64,000 nt of DNA from Plumapathes pennacea (GCA_964036295.1 OZ038462.1:32880355-32944354); one strand, 5' to 3'. Shown: positions 12,901 through 23,215, counted from the first letter of the stretch. Program-made: numbers and translations. The notes: generated by a model not told the origin, from the sequence alone.

Positions 12901-15900
12901 ACGAGAAAATATGTCTGTCGACCGTGCGATATCTTATTTTTGAGTCAGCGGTAATTGCACAGAACTGCGCCAACGACAGCAAAATTCGAGTGCATATTTT
13001 GTCGCTCGTGTAACGTTTATAAAACCCCAAGACTTGCCAAGAAATGCAAATCTGAGACTTGATAAAAGTATAAATTTCCTCGACACATTTCCTAAAACGT
13101 ACGTTGTGCACAGGAAAAACGGGGCTTGTACACAATGTAAAATTTTACCTCAAGTTAGAACGAGATAAATAGTAATGGCAATGAACGCTGACCAACGGAA
13201 GTGACGTCAAACGTATTTTCGCTATGCCACTCGACACTGGTCTGATAAGTGAGCAGTAAAGTCTAAAAACGCACCTTTGACAGCTCGGCCTTGATGTCGG
13301 TCAGACTGATGAAGATGTTCGCCTCAAAAGGTCTGAGGGAAGGCAGGCTCACCATCTCGACCCCACCTTCCTGCACAAGGCCTGCTTCACTCGACACCTC
13401 CATCTTCGCTGGATTCCCGAGAGAGGAGGCAGCTGCACAGTCTTTAAATTCTTGATCGATACCAAAGTAGTTCTCCTGTTAGAAAATAGAAAAGCTGCAA
13501 AGTTTACACATCAATCCAGCAGTTCCAAAACGGCCGCTGTACCACAGGACTGACCTTTATAGCCAGGACCGCCCTGATGAGCGCGCCACACAGCTTGACA
13601 GCAGTCGGTCCGGCGTCCAATTCCAACGTGATCACGTCCGGTTCCCACTCAGTAGGGTCAACAGGCAGCGGCTTGTTCTTTGGAACCAAATTCTTGGCGT
13701 TTCTGACGATAGGATGATACCTGTACCCAAGCATAAGACCTAATATAGGTACGGACATGACGTCTACCCAACCCAAACTCGCTTCTGTGTGGCGCCTCCA
13801 GCCACGGCTCACGTCTTCATCTGCGCCGCTCGCCCGAGGGTTTTCGTCTGCGCTCTCCACTCCCTCTTCCAAATTAGCCGTAGCAGTGGAGGACCTGGAA
13901 CGAGGCCCAGGCTCCCGGCGTCTCTCCCCGCTGCGCACGAGCGAGAGAAGGCTGCGTCGAAGTGTGTTGTGTTCTGGGAGAAACATCCTTGCAACCAGCT
14001 TGTCAACCTAAAGAAAGGTATGAAGGCTATATGATACAGAGCAAGAAGACGAAGACAACGGGGGAAAAGAAAAAGAAGGCCAGACAGAATAAAGAGAACT
14101 ACAATGAACTCTCTCCAAGGCGGACACCGTCAGGACTATAATTTAGTGTCCGCCTTAGAAAGGTGTCCGCCTTGGGGGTAGTTCATTTACAGAGAAACAA
14201 ATGAAAATTGGTAAGGACCAAATCTGCATGCTGTCCGCTTTAGAGAGGTGTCCGCTCAGAGAAAGAGTTTACTGAAGTCTCCTAAACATTTGCATTCCCC
14301 ATTATTTGGAGCAATCTTAATTCATCGGGACAATGCAAAAAAAATTGCTCGTTTGATCGTCCTGCATCGCAAGTTCATATTGTACTGGAATGAACATAAA
14401 GTATAACTTTCGACATTAAACATGCACTACATGCAAACCTGCAAGAAAAACTTGATGTCCTCGATTTCAGGAACAAACCGGAGATATTGCAACACAAAAG
14501 TCAGGTCGAACAGCTCCCCACAAAACGCCACTTGCGCTGAAAACGAAGAAAAGCATTATCAGGCATTCCGACAACTGTTTCATTTATCACCTTTCCGCGA
14601 CTACTCTCTTGTATCTTTTGAAAATATTGCCTGAGGGAAAGAGACAAAAATGGGCGACTAAATGTCGCCAAACAAAGGCGTCGTCCTCTGCTATCGAGTC
14701 ATAAAACTCCTACTTATCAAGTGCACATTTAAGTGGTGGATGAACTTCAAAAGATCAGATTTAAAGGAGGTTTAAAGGAGTCAGATAGGGACTGCTAATT
14801 ATCTTTAACTTTCGGGAGTCCTAAATATGGCGGATCAAGGATTCGGCGCGCAAAGGACTGTGGTCGAAAGGGACGTTACCATTCTCCTGGCGTGTTGAGG
14901 TGCACTCGATCCAGTTGTGTTGGTTGGTGAGCCACACCATCTCAAAGTCCTTCAGCACAATGTTAAAGCTCCATTCGTACGGCACAAACGTCAGCAGGTC
15001 CGGACAGTAGTTCAACGTCCAGTCATCAATCATTTCTGACAAGTGACACAAAGTATGCTTTCAAAGTTAAAGAAAGTAAAAGAAATCCAAAACGGAACAA
15101 AAGCAGAATCAGAACTCGAATCAAGAACGGTTAAGCAACAGGGCAAACTGATTTCAAACCACTCTCTTCCTTAAAAAGACAAACCCTCAACACTTAGTGA
15201 CGATGAAAGCTTTTTAAACTTTAAAGTTCTCACCTTGAAAAAACAACTTGTGCGCAAAGAGGAAGTGCCACGTGACTTTACACGCTGTGACGTCAGTAGA
15301 CCAGTGCTGCGTCTCGTTCCATACGCGCGGGAAAGAGGTGTGAAAAGCCAGCTGAGGAGGCAGGAAAAACAATATATTTACTACTCCATAATGAGACCAA
15401 AATCTGAGAAACTTTTGAAGTACAATCGTGTATTCGTGAATTTCGATCAATTCCCAGCTAATACCTTACCGACATTAGACTAACGACGCGCCCGTACTAC
15501 ACAAGTCAACGTCGAGCCTAAGGCCTTCGCACTACGTTTGTCCGCTCTCAGACAAAACTACATGTATGTAACAATCAAGTTTATGTGATAAAACGGCCCT
15601 ATTGTCATGCTGTCCATACAACGGACTCTGCATTGAAGAGTACACGCATACCTCTGATCAGTGTTCGGGCAGAAAGATGAAAACCTTATGAAACGACGCA
15701 ATGCCGAACGGATAAATACTTTTTAAACTTACATCTAGGACGTCCGCCTCGACTAGAGGCCTGTAGGACAAACTGGTGGTGGCTTCCACTTGAAAGAGTT
15801 TGGCAACAACTGACGTAGTGTAGCCGTAGTCATTCACTATCCACGGCTGATACACGCGCACATGAGAATCCGCCCCAACACAAAGATGGACAGCTTTCGT

Positions 15901-18362
15901 TTCCTGGACACAAAAGCCAAGAGAGCAAAGGATTAACACGGCATGTAGCTGACATGGTGATCCAGAGGCCAATTTACACGGTGAGATTTTTGCTTACAAT
16001 TATCGTATGCGACTTTCTTACAACACGGTTGCGCGTAAGGGCCTGATTACATGAGCCGGGCTGGCTCGGTCTTACATGGCCTCGTTCTCATGTAACCGCT
16101 CAGTAGATTTTTTAGCAGCCATACCGATATCTCGGCAAACCAGGCCAACCCAGCTCATGCAATCAGGCCTAAATCAACCGCACGACATGCGACTCTTGTC
16201 ATAAGAAGGTTGCATGAGACAATTGTAAGCATAAATCGCAGTATAATCTCTCGTACACTGTAGCCTACGTATAGCCGTGGATCAAGTCAGAACTACAATT
16301 GCCAACACACAATCTTAACCCTTTCACTCCAAAGCCCAGGATACAAATTCTCCCAACTATAAAGAAAATGTATGAGTTATGTAACGAGAATTGATGTTGC
16401 ATCAACTTTCCTCTGAGCAAACTATGAAAACCCAAGCTCTCCTTATTGTATCATATATACCTGATGAAAGACTGGAAGGAGAAAATTGAAGTTGATTTTG
16501 CGACCTTTCAGTGAGGCTTACATGAAGTAAAAAAGCATAACTCTGGGCTTTAACTTCACAGGATATTTGACAGTTAACCTGGCATTCTAGTCTACATCAA
16601 ATCTTACCCGATTCTTGGAGAAGAGAACGTCCATAGTCGTATTACAATCAAACTCAAACTTGACATCCAGGCCAGTGTGAATTCGGCGCTGACCTGGACA
16701 CGATGGTTTGGTAGCCGCCATGCCCTGGTAGTCCAGCGGATAAAAGAAATTTTGTAGAGCAACTCTGAAAAAGAGAAGAAAAAAAAAAAAAAAACGACAA
16801 AAATTCGTCTTGAGGCACATCGTCCGACATTACTCCATTAACGTAATGCAAACAAACGCAAGCCTCATTCGCATACTTACGGCTAAGGCAACTTAGCAAA
16901 AACAATTTTGCTCCTGAATGGCAAAAAAAGGGGGTGCAAAGACCAAAAGCGCAGCAAGCGCAAAACCAAATAAATCACACTTAATAGTCCGTTAAAGATC
17001 TCTGGAGTGATGTGGTGTCCAAACCACGAGCTTACAAAAACTGGACATAGTTGAAATTTAGCTTGCAAGTACCGGATTTAGCAGGAAACGGCGTTGTGGA
17101 GAGTCAAAGCTCAAAATCTTTCCAGGGATACACCCCCCCCCCCCCCCCTCCCCCCTACACAAGAGGCACGCGCCTTTGGCACGCTCACACATTTGGAAAA
17201 CGGTCAGATTTCTGGTGGATCCGCTCTGTACCTCTGCCTGTCAACCCAGGGTCCGTAACACAGCGTGGTTCCCTTGTTGAATTGTACGTCCACTCCCCAC
17301 AGTGGGTCAGAGTCTGGCAGAACTGTTTCGCCGTCAGGTTTGATGCTTGGGATAAAACCTGTGACAGAAAAAGTAACCTCAACAGTCTGCAAAACTAATG
17401 CGCAGGCTATAAGACAACGGTCGCTTAGTTGCGGCTTCTGATAACAAACAGCAGCCATCCATACCTTACAGCGGACAAAAAACAGAGTGCGAGTAGAACA
17501 TATGCAGATAAGAGTGTTCGCAAAACTTCACATTTGTGTTTGTTTCTGCGCAAGCTATTGCGGCTCGAATTTCTCTCCTTAGCGTCTATTGCTTCAATAT
17601 TGCCCTTGAATCGGAAGGGCCCGGAAGCACCAACGCGTGTTATCCGCGTGCAACACATTCATACACAGGTACACTCGTTACTGTAAAACATGCTGCGTTA
17701 GAAGAAGTGCGGATGATATCCTCCAGGTAAAACAAAATCTGGCTCGTTTACCCCTTAATTCCTTCGTACCACCCATCAATTCATCTTAACTTGTATGACG
17801 ACATATTTGCTCTGTTTCACCCCATAAACTATTTTAAATAAAAGGCTTGTGGCGTATGGAGCATGTACCTGGTTCATCTTGGTAGTAGGTTAATTTGCAC
17901 TCAGAGGTTTGCGTGACCACAAATCCTTCACCCATATAACGAGGAGGTCTGCAGTAAAGAAAGTCACTGACTTAAAGAACCGGCTTCAAATAGCGATAAG
18001 TTTGACGAGGTAATGTATGCCATAATAATGAAGCAGAGAAAAACTGCCGAGAGACGATGCCGATCGATTAAGATCAGATGGCTTGAAAACGACCGACGCA
18101 AGCACAGGGACTACAGGCCTGGCAAAACGAGGACAAGTGTGGCAGCAACATTGTTCAAAAATTGTTTTCCGTTTGATCCTAAAGACACGAGATGTGATGT
18201 GCGTATGTTTGTAAGTTTCAAAGCAGCACTCACTCGTCCTGTGCCCGAGCTCCAGTATACCCAGGACTGGGCGAGAGCATCACTCTGACATTCTTTCCTT
18301 GGCATCTCACAAGGTGCATGAACTCGTCCAGTGAGGAATTTGCCTGAAAAAAAAAAAAACAA

Positions 18363-18398
<36 letters not shown>

Positions 18399-21300
18399 AA
18401 ACACACATACACATCAACTGCTACAGATCTTCCAATTGTACTCACTGCACATACTGTAAGTAAATACATTTAAGTGAGCCACGTCCTTAAGGAAACCCCG
18501 GGTGTTCCAACAAATTGGCACTAAATTGTTGGTAATATAGTCTAAATTGAAAAATTGTTTTCTAACAATAGGAGCAGCCGTGGAACGTCATCAAATCCAA
18601 GATGGCAGTGTTCGCGAAATTCAAATTCAAAAATCAAACTAAAATACAGTTTTCTACTACTTCTAAACAAATTTTCAATTTAGGCTATATTGCCAACAAT
18701 TAATGCTAATTTGTCCCAGCACCCGTGGTTTCCTTTAAAGTTGGACTTTTCTTTCACAGATAAATGCACTCATTTCTGGTACATTTGTAGGGTGTCTTTG
18801 CTTCTCAAAGACTACGGTGCTGTACATGTAAGTGTGGACATAACCACTTCATATCAGGGCACCTTGTGGGGCACATTCAGTTCAGGTGCTCTCATGTGAA
18901 GTGGCTGTATCCACATGCAGACTATGAAAGTGACCACAAATAACATGGGGTCCAAATCTCAAGCTCTCTAGATAATCACATTCAGTTGCCAGTAATCAGC
19001 TCCATCGAGAAGAACAGCAAATTTGTAAACTATGGATATTAGTACATATAATTATTATACAACATTACCATATTATATCTAAAGTCTGAATAGGTTTTTA
19101 GCTGTAAATTCAAGTAATGCATGCAAGAAGTCTGTCCTGCTTTTCGCAGAACTTTAGCAACAGTCAAACAGACTGTCAAACAATGTAGAAGAGGGGTCAA
19201 GGGTGATACCTGTGATGTAGTGTAGATTCCTGCTGCACTTTCAAATTGTACACACAGTGTAGTCTCGAGTAACTTGTTTCCAAATGCAACTTTGCCCTGG
19301 TTTGTAAACAAAAACCATCCATATGATCAGTGTACAACTACAGCACCTACAGTACAGCAGTTTTATATACAATACAATACTATTCCTTTAATTATTACTC
19401 AGCCAACACCCAACATATGTTGATAGGTGAGCAGCAAGTTGGATGTAGTCGTAAAAACTGCAGTCAGTCATACTAAGGGTGTGATTAAGAAAATTGGCAA
19501 GCTTGCCAGCAGCCATGATTCAGATTACTTGAAACAATAGCCTGTGTGTCAGACATTCAGTAAGTGACTGCGCGAAAAGTTGGGGCATGGCCAGGGAGAG
19601 GGGGAAAAGGGAACAAAACTCTCCCCCTCTTCCAACACTCTGACCTATTTGCACTCTTATAGTCATCTACCGGACGCTTGCCATGCAGGCTATCAAAAAT
19701 AACTTTCTTCTGAACAAGTTGACAATCTACTGTAGCCCCATAGGAAAATCTGGCAGCCCTGTGCCAATTTTAGTCACACCCTGAATGTGTCAACATAAGG
19801 ATGAGGATACCAGCCTAGTGCTGAATGCTGTAAAGAATGTCTTGATGTTTCAAACTGTTAGCCCTTCATTGAAAAAAAAAATTATAAAGTGGCAAAATGG
19901 ACTGAATGTACTCACAGTGTTTATGTCAAATTTTATGGTAGGAACCAACTCCATGAACCATGATGGCAGGCCTCCTTGAGCACCTTCACTCCTTCTAGAT
20001 ATATTGATGTAAAAATTAAAACTGCTGTACATGTATCCAAGCAAAATCAAGGCTTCCTTAACTTATCCATTACCATAAACGTACAGTTGAAACTAAAAAT
20101 TGTATGTGTACTTAAAAATAAACTGTAATTACATACAGTACAGTATAATTTTGTATACAATGCCAGTTGACCCCAGTGGTCAAGGTAAATAGGCACTCCA
20201 GCCCCTCTCCACCCATCCGCTCAATAAGCATGTAATACTATGAACTTCAACCTACTCTACATGTATCTGTGCCTCTGGATCACTTTTTGTTTCAGGGGCC
20301 AAAATATTTTGGTTAGACTTGGCAGCATCTGGAATGAAATAATGAAGCAACTGAGAGTGTGAATCCTTCACATTCAAAATCATACTTCTAAAATTAATAT
20401 AAAAAACTAAAAATAAAAAATCAGCATCACATCATAAAGAGTATTTACAAGTACTGCACCTCCATATCTTTCCCTCTTGAACAATTCTTCCAGCCTTCCA
20501 TAAAGTCCTGACCTGTTGAATGATGCAAAACATCATCCCTTCATTCCAAACGTACAAAAGCATGCAACTTGGCATTAAAGTTTTGCCAGTTTAAAACATA
20601 TGTTACAAAGATTTTTGGCAGAAACTATAAATAATTCATTTACCTTCACCAATATGCCATGGTAAAAAAGAAGTCTCTGGACTAGTTTTCTCTTGGCTAA
20701 AACTTTCTGTACATTAATACACGTACATTATTATAGCATAACTATCTTTAGAATCATATTTAAAAAACATGGGCTTCTGACAAATATGATGTGACTTTAG
20801 AGCTTACAATAACTGTATACCTGCTGTAAACATGGTATTCCAGACCATTTAACCACACAATGAGTCGCTGTTCTGCACTCTCTGTTTCTGAAACATTTTA
20901 AATTCATGTGATATTAGATAGAACAAAAGAAATCACAATTACCACCCTGAGGATCTTTCACACTCCCAAGCTTAAAATGCAAACTCTCCCAACCTTATAC
21001 TAACAGTAGCAGTGGCTATAAAAAGCCAGTTTCTCTTTACTGCATGATAAATTTCTGATGAGAAACTTAATGAGAAAATTAATGTTGATCACTCATGGAA
21101 GTGAAAGGGTTAAATAAACCAGCTCTGTAAGAGCAGACCTGATTATGTCTGCAGCCTCATTCACCCTCAAAACCACCCAGCCTCCCAAACTTTTGAACAT
21201 GAATTTGCAAACATTTTAATAAGTTAGTACTGCGACAAATGTCTGGTTTTATGCTATTAGCCATAACATCATTCTGTAGGACATACAATGCATATGGTAC

Positions 21301-22663
21301 CTACCAACATCTGATGGAACAACCTGGTAGGGTCGTTTAGATTGCACTGGTTTAAATGGCAACCAATACTTAAAAATTGCAAACCCATCAACAAGTCTGG
21401 AAGAGATGTTACAAACATGAAATTCATTTTATACATTATTCAATACAATATTTACTGTACTTAGGGTGTCTGTTATTTCACGTGGCACTTTTCTGAGTCC
21501 TGACAGATTAAATCTTACTTCATCTTAAAATTGAAAAAGAGAAATTTACTCTATAAACTTAGAAATTAAAATATGATAATATGATTTCCATGGTAACTGT
21601 CAAAATGTACAGACAAATATGCTGCACACCATGAAGATCAACATCTATACAGTTTGTTTTTATTGCATAAAACAGTACCTGAAAGTCAAATCTCTAGTGA
21701 TGTATCTCACATCTCTAAACATGACTTTTCCAGACAAGAATGAAACAGATACAGATCCTACAGAGGAGAGAAAAACATCATTACTGTCAAAGTCAATTAA
21801 TTTCTCCCAAATTCAGCATACCATATATACCATATGCACATAAAACAAAAAAAAATTAGGCTCTTGAAATAAATAAATTAAATAACTAATATTAGTTATA
21901 TACAAAATTGATCCATGCCCACAAAGCTAAATAAAATTAAATACCTCAACCATTTTACTTACAACTACTTATATAGGATGTGATGGAAACTTCTTTCACT
22001 TGATAGAAAGGGTACCCTCGCATTCTCAATTTTTTATGTCAAATAATGCAATTATTGACAAGGTGACTTCCCATCTCACATTCTCTTGATGTCTTTTTAT
22101 TACTTTATTTTTTATGTGGAGAAATGTAGGCCTTAAATGGGTTTCTTTGCTGCCCATTTTTGGGGTCTAGTTTTAGCCTTATGAACCATTTTTGGGGTCT
22201 ACAAATTTGGCCTCAATCGTAACTCCCCGTCACTAGTAGAACTGAGTACACCCCTGGGCCCCCACCCCCTCAGCATGTCTAGAAATTCCCCACCTAATGC
22301 AAACAGGTCTTACTGCCCAAAGGAGTGGGGGGTGGGGTGGATGGTAACAGCTGCAAAATTGATCGATGCAATATGCCAGTTTTAAGAACATATGATTTTC
22401 ATTTTCAAAGACAGAGCTGCACTTTGAACATACATATACATACCAATTTTAAAGTATTGGCCATCTTTCATGTACTTCAAGTTGACGATCTCCGTCAGAA
22501 TAAAGCCCAACATACGGGAGTGGTAAAACGTTAAATAGATAACCCATAGTCCAGCACAGACGCAAGAAATCACCAAAAACACAAAGCTCGATTCGTAGAC
22601 GTCTCCTGTCACCGTCGTTACTTTCTGCGTTGCTGGAGCAAATGTCGTATTCAGATCCACCAT
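575..22663 (-). CDS. BLTP1: BLTP1 / KIAA1109 (tweek) bridge-like lipid transfer protein, 5' half
   Basis: BLTP1 is a giant rod-shaped protein that moves phospholipids at membrane contacts and is anchored by an N-terminal transmembrane segment. Exons read on the minus strand: 22444-22663, 21679-21757, 21305-21396, 20821-20887, 20460-20512, 20261-20328, 19916-19994, 19210-19296, 18234-18343, 17869-17948, 17232-17358, 16608-16764, 15733-15903, 15234-15351, 14880-15035, 14439-14536, 13555-14007, 13275-13475, 12611-12748, 12043-12219, 10719-11048, 9456-10173, 9075-9315, 8353-8581, 7935-8164, 7192-7416, 4055-5486, 1252-1672, 575-934. Nearly all have GT-AG borders and matching phases. The encoded ~2,300 residues follow human BLTP1 (about 5,000 aa) collinearly, for example LEYAWLVELQLG, RQHNWIEC-type and FALARQWK blocks. 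The rest lies left of the window. The start MVDLNTTF has a strong Kozak context (ACCATGG); an in-frame ATG six codons upstream is weaker. Confidence 0.93.
935..1251 (-). other. BLTP1 intron 28
   Basis: Short intron between exons 28 and 29. Apart from the splice sites nothing was recognised in it. Confidence 0.8.
1252..1672 (-). CDS. BLTP1: BLTP1 exon 28
   Basis: The exon encodes HPVSGQVTEKAHFLQDDHSS through IFALARQWKCYLAG to SVIDMNVLG. It matches the family block that ends in KKGLVALARQW. The acceptor was placed at a strong pyrimidine tract ending CTTCTTCAG, because it is in phase 0 and so matches the exon 27 donor. The open frame continues upstream to 1834 through a CATGCA repeat, which is not coding. 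The donor G|GTAAGA at 1251 is clear. Confidence 0.85.
1791..1826. repeat. (CATGCA)n short tandem repeat
   Basis: Imperfect hexamer repeat of CACATG units just upstream of BLTP1 exon 28, inside intron 27. It keeps several reading frames open and so creates spurious ORFs on both strands. Confidence 0.85.
1831..1985 (-). repeat. Dispersed GTGCAATACGGC repeat, partial copy
   Basis: About 95 bases from 1831 match the reverse complement of 11525-11620 (AGGAGTGCAATACGGC, CTGCTTCAGGCG, TTTTATTTTTTC). A third copy lies at 3655-3935. The family forms hairpins through GAGCCTGCTTCAGGC-type ends and is probably a MITE. All three copies are in BLTP1 introns. Confidence 0.6.
2160..2935 (+). pseudogene. Decayed Helitron ORF (DUF6570-type region)
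   Basis: Across two frames the plus strand encodes a lysine/arginine-rich tract (KAYLRDYKRKQRMD, then KEKERQAKKRKREKDPD). After it come CTCCDQLWYKAGV, LCITGEESVNNSEWIC and KAGKMPSCAKANKMTFP. The CxxCDQLWY, EWIC and CAKAN signatures are those of the region found upstream of the Helitron-like N domain in animal Helitron replicases (DUF6570). There are several stops and frameshifts, and homology ends near 2935 before the Rep motifs. It is a dead fragment in intron 27 of BLTP1, on the opposite strand. The family name is from memory. Confidence 0.6.
3109..3162. repeat. Two-copy 25 bp tandem repeat
   Basis: The unit ACCTTACGCCGCACGTACTT followed by TGCGT occurs twice in a row with one change (GTACTT to AACTTT). 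No function is apparent. Confidence 0.7.
3655..3935 (-). repeat. Dispersed GTGCAATACG repeat, second copy
   Basis: Reverse-complement relative of 11258-11500: shared GAGTGCAATACGCTCCCAT, GCGCGCAAAATGGAAC and AATAAACAATTTAT-type blocks. It sits directly beside BLTP1 exon 27 in intron 27. Confidence 0.65.
4055..5486 (-). CDS. BLTP1: BLTP1 exon 27 (largest exon in window)
   Basis: This exon of 1,432 bases encodes RYLSSVARQESFLHPAAILD through ALPEKERIPKA. Conserved blocks are HPAAILDFVHDK, STSKINMCFLQA, NIQFQLRRLCEVEDVMHSITTA, LMLECGLDNVVFRGG, VNFSNIWFNLASP and VTAWLLPILELKTLL; the human counterparts appear in the same order. Between them lie Ser/Glu-rich linkers that look disordered. The acceptor is TTTGTGAAG|GTACC and the donor GCG|GTAGGT. 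The open frame runs on past the donor into intron sequence, so the long ORF to 3917 overstates the exon. Confidence 0.92.
5517..5556. repeat. AGT/AGC trinucleotide microsatellite
   Basis: Run of GTAGTAGTAG then CAGCAGCAG and CAGTGG units in BLTP1 intron 26. Confidence 0.85.
5786..7140 (+). mobile_element. Non-autonomous Helitron, copy 1 (1,355 bp)
   Basis: The element begins TCCCCGAGCGAAGCGAGGGT and ends TATTTCTAG, and it is inserted between A (5785) and T (7141), as Helitrons are. A hairpin (GCAGA ... TCTGC, 7103-7123) precedes the 3' CTAG by 13 bases. A second copy with the same ends and the same A/T target lies at 52890-54264. It contains one short basic ORF (6002-6433) but no Rep or helicase motifs, so it must be mobilised by another element. 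It occupies intron 26 of BLTP1, in antisense orientation. A (TG)n tract lies at 5884-5906. Confidence 0.75.
6002..6433 (+). CDS. Basic Arg/Glu-rich protein of the Helitron
   Basis: The ORF has 143 codons. Its core repeats REARLQKRREQARARRNRET and EQRQIRLEKRRQTCY, and it ends with FCVKLRYLFRKDKQQRL. Arg-rich repeats of this kind precede the replicase domains in many animal Helitron proteins. The copy-2 ORF (53162-53500) keeps about the same length and sequence, including the C-terminal FCVKLRYLF block. Whether it is translated is unknown. The conserved start is probably the internal Met of MNLKTGKLE. Repeated helical charge patterns suggest a coiled coil or a nucleic-acid-binding tail. Confidence 0.5.
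   Translation: MYVTGFTKMNLKTGKLETERSREARLQKRREQARARRNRETIEQRQIRLEKRRQTCYNRQHHERKRVEETAPQKEQRLKENRELQTPFCVKLRYLFRKDKQQRLVSGNRTITVTNIFYPYLVTRSLQECIRICMLIIFPQVLF
7192..11048 (-). CDS. BLTP1: BLTP1 exons 21-26: groove plus disordered insert
   Basis: Exon 21 opens with NWAETFVFHV and includes FEDDLKYRMTRISLEN, matching the conserved DLKYTMIRL block. Exon 22 (9456-10173) includes WLEAGAVHLGPVISDV, KRLWFLW-type QRLWFLWDPDH and a cysteine knuckle (FCGCVGGCNFFG). Exon 23 (9075-9315) is Ser-rich and poorly conserved, probably a disordered linker. Exon 24 contains LMDCLNWSTPYMLPPEKRQ, and exon 25 is acidic and Ser-rich. Exon 26 ends with EGTVLVRIAGDINILASPLL, which corresponds to the family block before EALDRY. 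A Helitron ends only about 50 bases below exon 26. Confidence 0.9.
7689..7891. mobile_element. piggyBac-type MITE, copy 1
   Basis: The termini CCCTTTCACTCC and GGAGTGAAAGGG are inverted and flanked by TTAA on both sides (7685-7688 and 7892-7895), the piggyBac target. Length 203 bp, no ORF. It lies in intron 25 of BLTP1. Confidence 0.8.
8245..8296. repeat. Mini inverted repeat flanked by TATA
   Basis: CAGTCAACTCC at the left and GGAGTTGACTG at the right, with TA flanks. It looks like the two ends of a Tc1/mariner-type element joined by deletion. Intron 24 of BLTP1. Confidence 0.6.
11258..11620 (+). repeat. Dispersed GTGCAATACGGC repeat, longest copy
   Basis: Most complete of three copies (others at 1831 and 3655). 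It contains GAGTGCAAATATGGGAGCG, a GCGCGCGGCGAG block and the hairpin CTCGCCTGAAGCAGGCTCGA. It keeps two long frames open by chance; these match nothing recognisable. Confidence 0.65.
11640..12000. repeat. GTT/AGT trinucleotide-rich tract
   Basis: Long degenerate trinucleotide region with a clean (GTT)n core at about 11764-11790 and AGT/GTT runs around it, ending just below BLTP1 exon 20. A similar tract flanks the upstream side at 11165-11260. Confidence 0.85.
12043..18343 (-). CDS. BLTP1: BLTP1 exons 9-20: repeating-groove region
   Basis: Twelve exons with consistent phases. Recognisable blocks in order: SLDEFMHLVRCQG and VRVMLSPSPGY (exon 9); MGEGFVVTQ (10); LWGVDVQFNKGT and YGPWVDRQR (11); NFFYPLDYQG and MDVLFSKNR (12); AVHLCVGADS and VEATTSLSYRPLVEAD (13); FPRVWNETQHWSTDV and WHFLFAHKLFF (14); LLTFVPYEWSFNIVLKD and QHNWIECTSTRQEN (15); CGELFDLTFVL (16). 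Exon 17 (13555-14007) carries a Ser/Arg-rich low-complexity stretch before TEWEPDVITLEL. Exon 18 begins with ENYFGID. Exon 20 has GHVSLSGLQLRGHAMF. The alternation of beta-strand-rich blocks fits the repeating beta-groove modules that form the hydrophobic lipid channel. Confidence 0.92.
14102..14274. mobile_element. MITE with GTGTCCGCC boxes
   Basis: Imperfect inverted ends CAATGAACTCTC and AGAGTTTACTG enclose repeated GTGTCCGCCTTAG boxes. The TA before the left end suggests a Tc1/mariner-type target. Intron 16 of BLTP1. Confidence 0.5.
16039..16169. mobile_element. 131 bp MITE with TAA duplication
   Basis: Ends GGGCCTGATTACATGAGC and GCTCATGCAATCAGGCC are inverted, and TAA flanks both sides (16036-16038, 16170-16172). 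The target type fits PIF/Harbinger. Intron 12 of BLTP1. Confidence 0.65.
16319..16525. mobile_element. piggyBac-type MITE, copy 2 (right end decayed)
   Basis: Starts TTAA|CCCTTTCACTCC and follows copy 1 through AGAATTGATG and GGAGAAAATTG. The right terminus has diverged, so its end is approximate. Intron 12 of BLTP1. Confidence 0.65.
17133..17148. repeat. Poly-C tract
   Basis: Uninterrupted C run just downstream of BLTP1 exon 12's upstream intron. Similar mononucleotide tracts occur at 12532-12543 (C), 32536-32554 (G), 33217-33235 (C), 48668-48696 (T) and 60820-60840 (G). Confidence 0.9.
18346..18402. repeat. Poly-A and (CAA)n next to BLTP1 exon 9
   Basis: An A run followed by about twelve ACA units. 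On the minus strand this is a (TTG)n/T-rich tract immediately before the exon 9 acceptor, so it also serves as its pyrimidine tract. Confidence 0.85.
19210..22663 (-). CDS. BLTP1: BLTP1 exons 1-8: membrane anchor and start of lipid channel
   Basis: Exon 1 encodes a short lumenal tail, one transmembrane helix around residues 24-45 (FVFLVISCVCAGLWVIYLTF) and the start of the chorein-like N-terminus. Exon 2 has SFLSGKVMFRDVRYIT, exon 4 LIVWLNGLEYHVYSR and exon 5 SGLYGRLEELF; these are the most conserved N-terminal signatures of the family. Exon 7 has SWFMELVPTIKFDI and exon 8 GKVAFGNKLLETTLCVQFE. Exon 6 (20261-20328) ends in phase 0, but exon 7 needs a two-base carry-over, so a microexon between about 19995 and 20260 is probably missing from this model. 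Confidence 0.9.
20941..21109. mobile_element. piggyBac-type MITE, copy 3 (left end decayed)
   Basis: The right terminus GGAAGTGAAAGGG|TTAA is intact. The interior shares AAAATGCAAACTCTCCC and GTTGATCACT with copy 1. Intron 3 of BLTP1. Confidence 0.65.
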
Positions 22664-23029
22664 GGTAGCAAACTTGAGCACAAAAATCTACAAAGGGGCT
22701 CTGTTATAAATTCAGGTTCTCTACGATTGAAGCACACGTCCCCACTCCATTCTAAAAATGACGATGGACGACCGGCTGATTTGGGGTTTCAGCCTCTGCT
22801 GCAGCTATACATCAGTCTCTTGGGTGCATTCCTGCAATTGCGCCCGTAATAGATCAACATTTATACATTGTGTTTCCTTCTCGGTGCGGAACAAATCGAG
22901 AAAAAAATTGCCAACATGCACTATATTCCAGGAATCACTGAACCCAAGGCAAACCCTGAATTGTCTACAAATCATCCCAACTGGTAGATGCTTACCTTGA
23001 AAGACGGCTAGAAAAATAAGCTAAGATCG

Positions 23030-23215
23030 TGCGTGATTTATCCGAACAAAACAAAATGAACGGGGCGAAATAAGCGCCATGTTGGATGAAAGTAATGTGG
23101 CGCCCAGACTCCCAAGACCAGTACCCAGTCTCCTGTTGTGGTTCGCCGCACTTCCGGTTCCTGACCAATCACATCACATCACAGTACTTTTAACTTTTCG
23201 CTCCATAAAGTTTAA
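23030..23215 (-). promoter_or_regulatory. Probable BLTP1 promoter
   Basis: Read on the minus strand, this region has a CCAAT-type box (GATTGGTC), an ETS site (ACCGGAAGTGCGG) and, nearest the gene, CCAACATGGCGC, which resembles YY1. There is no TATA box. This set is typical of housekeeping promoters. It lies about 0.4-0.5 kb above the BLTP1 start codon, leaving room for a 5' UTR. Transcription has not been shown. Confidence 0.45.
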
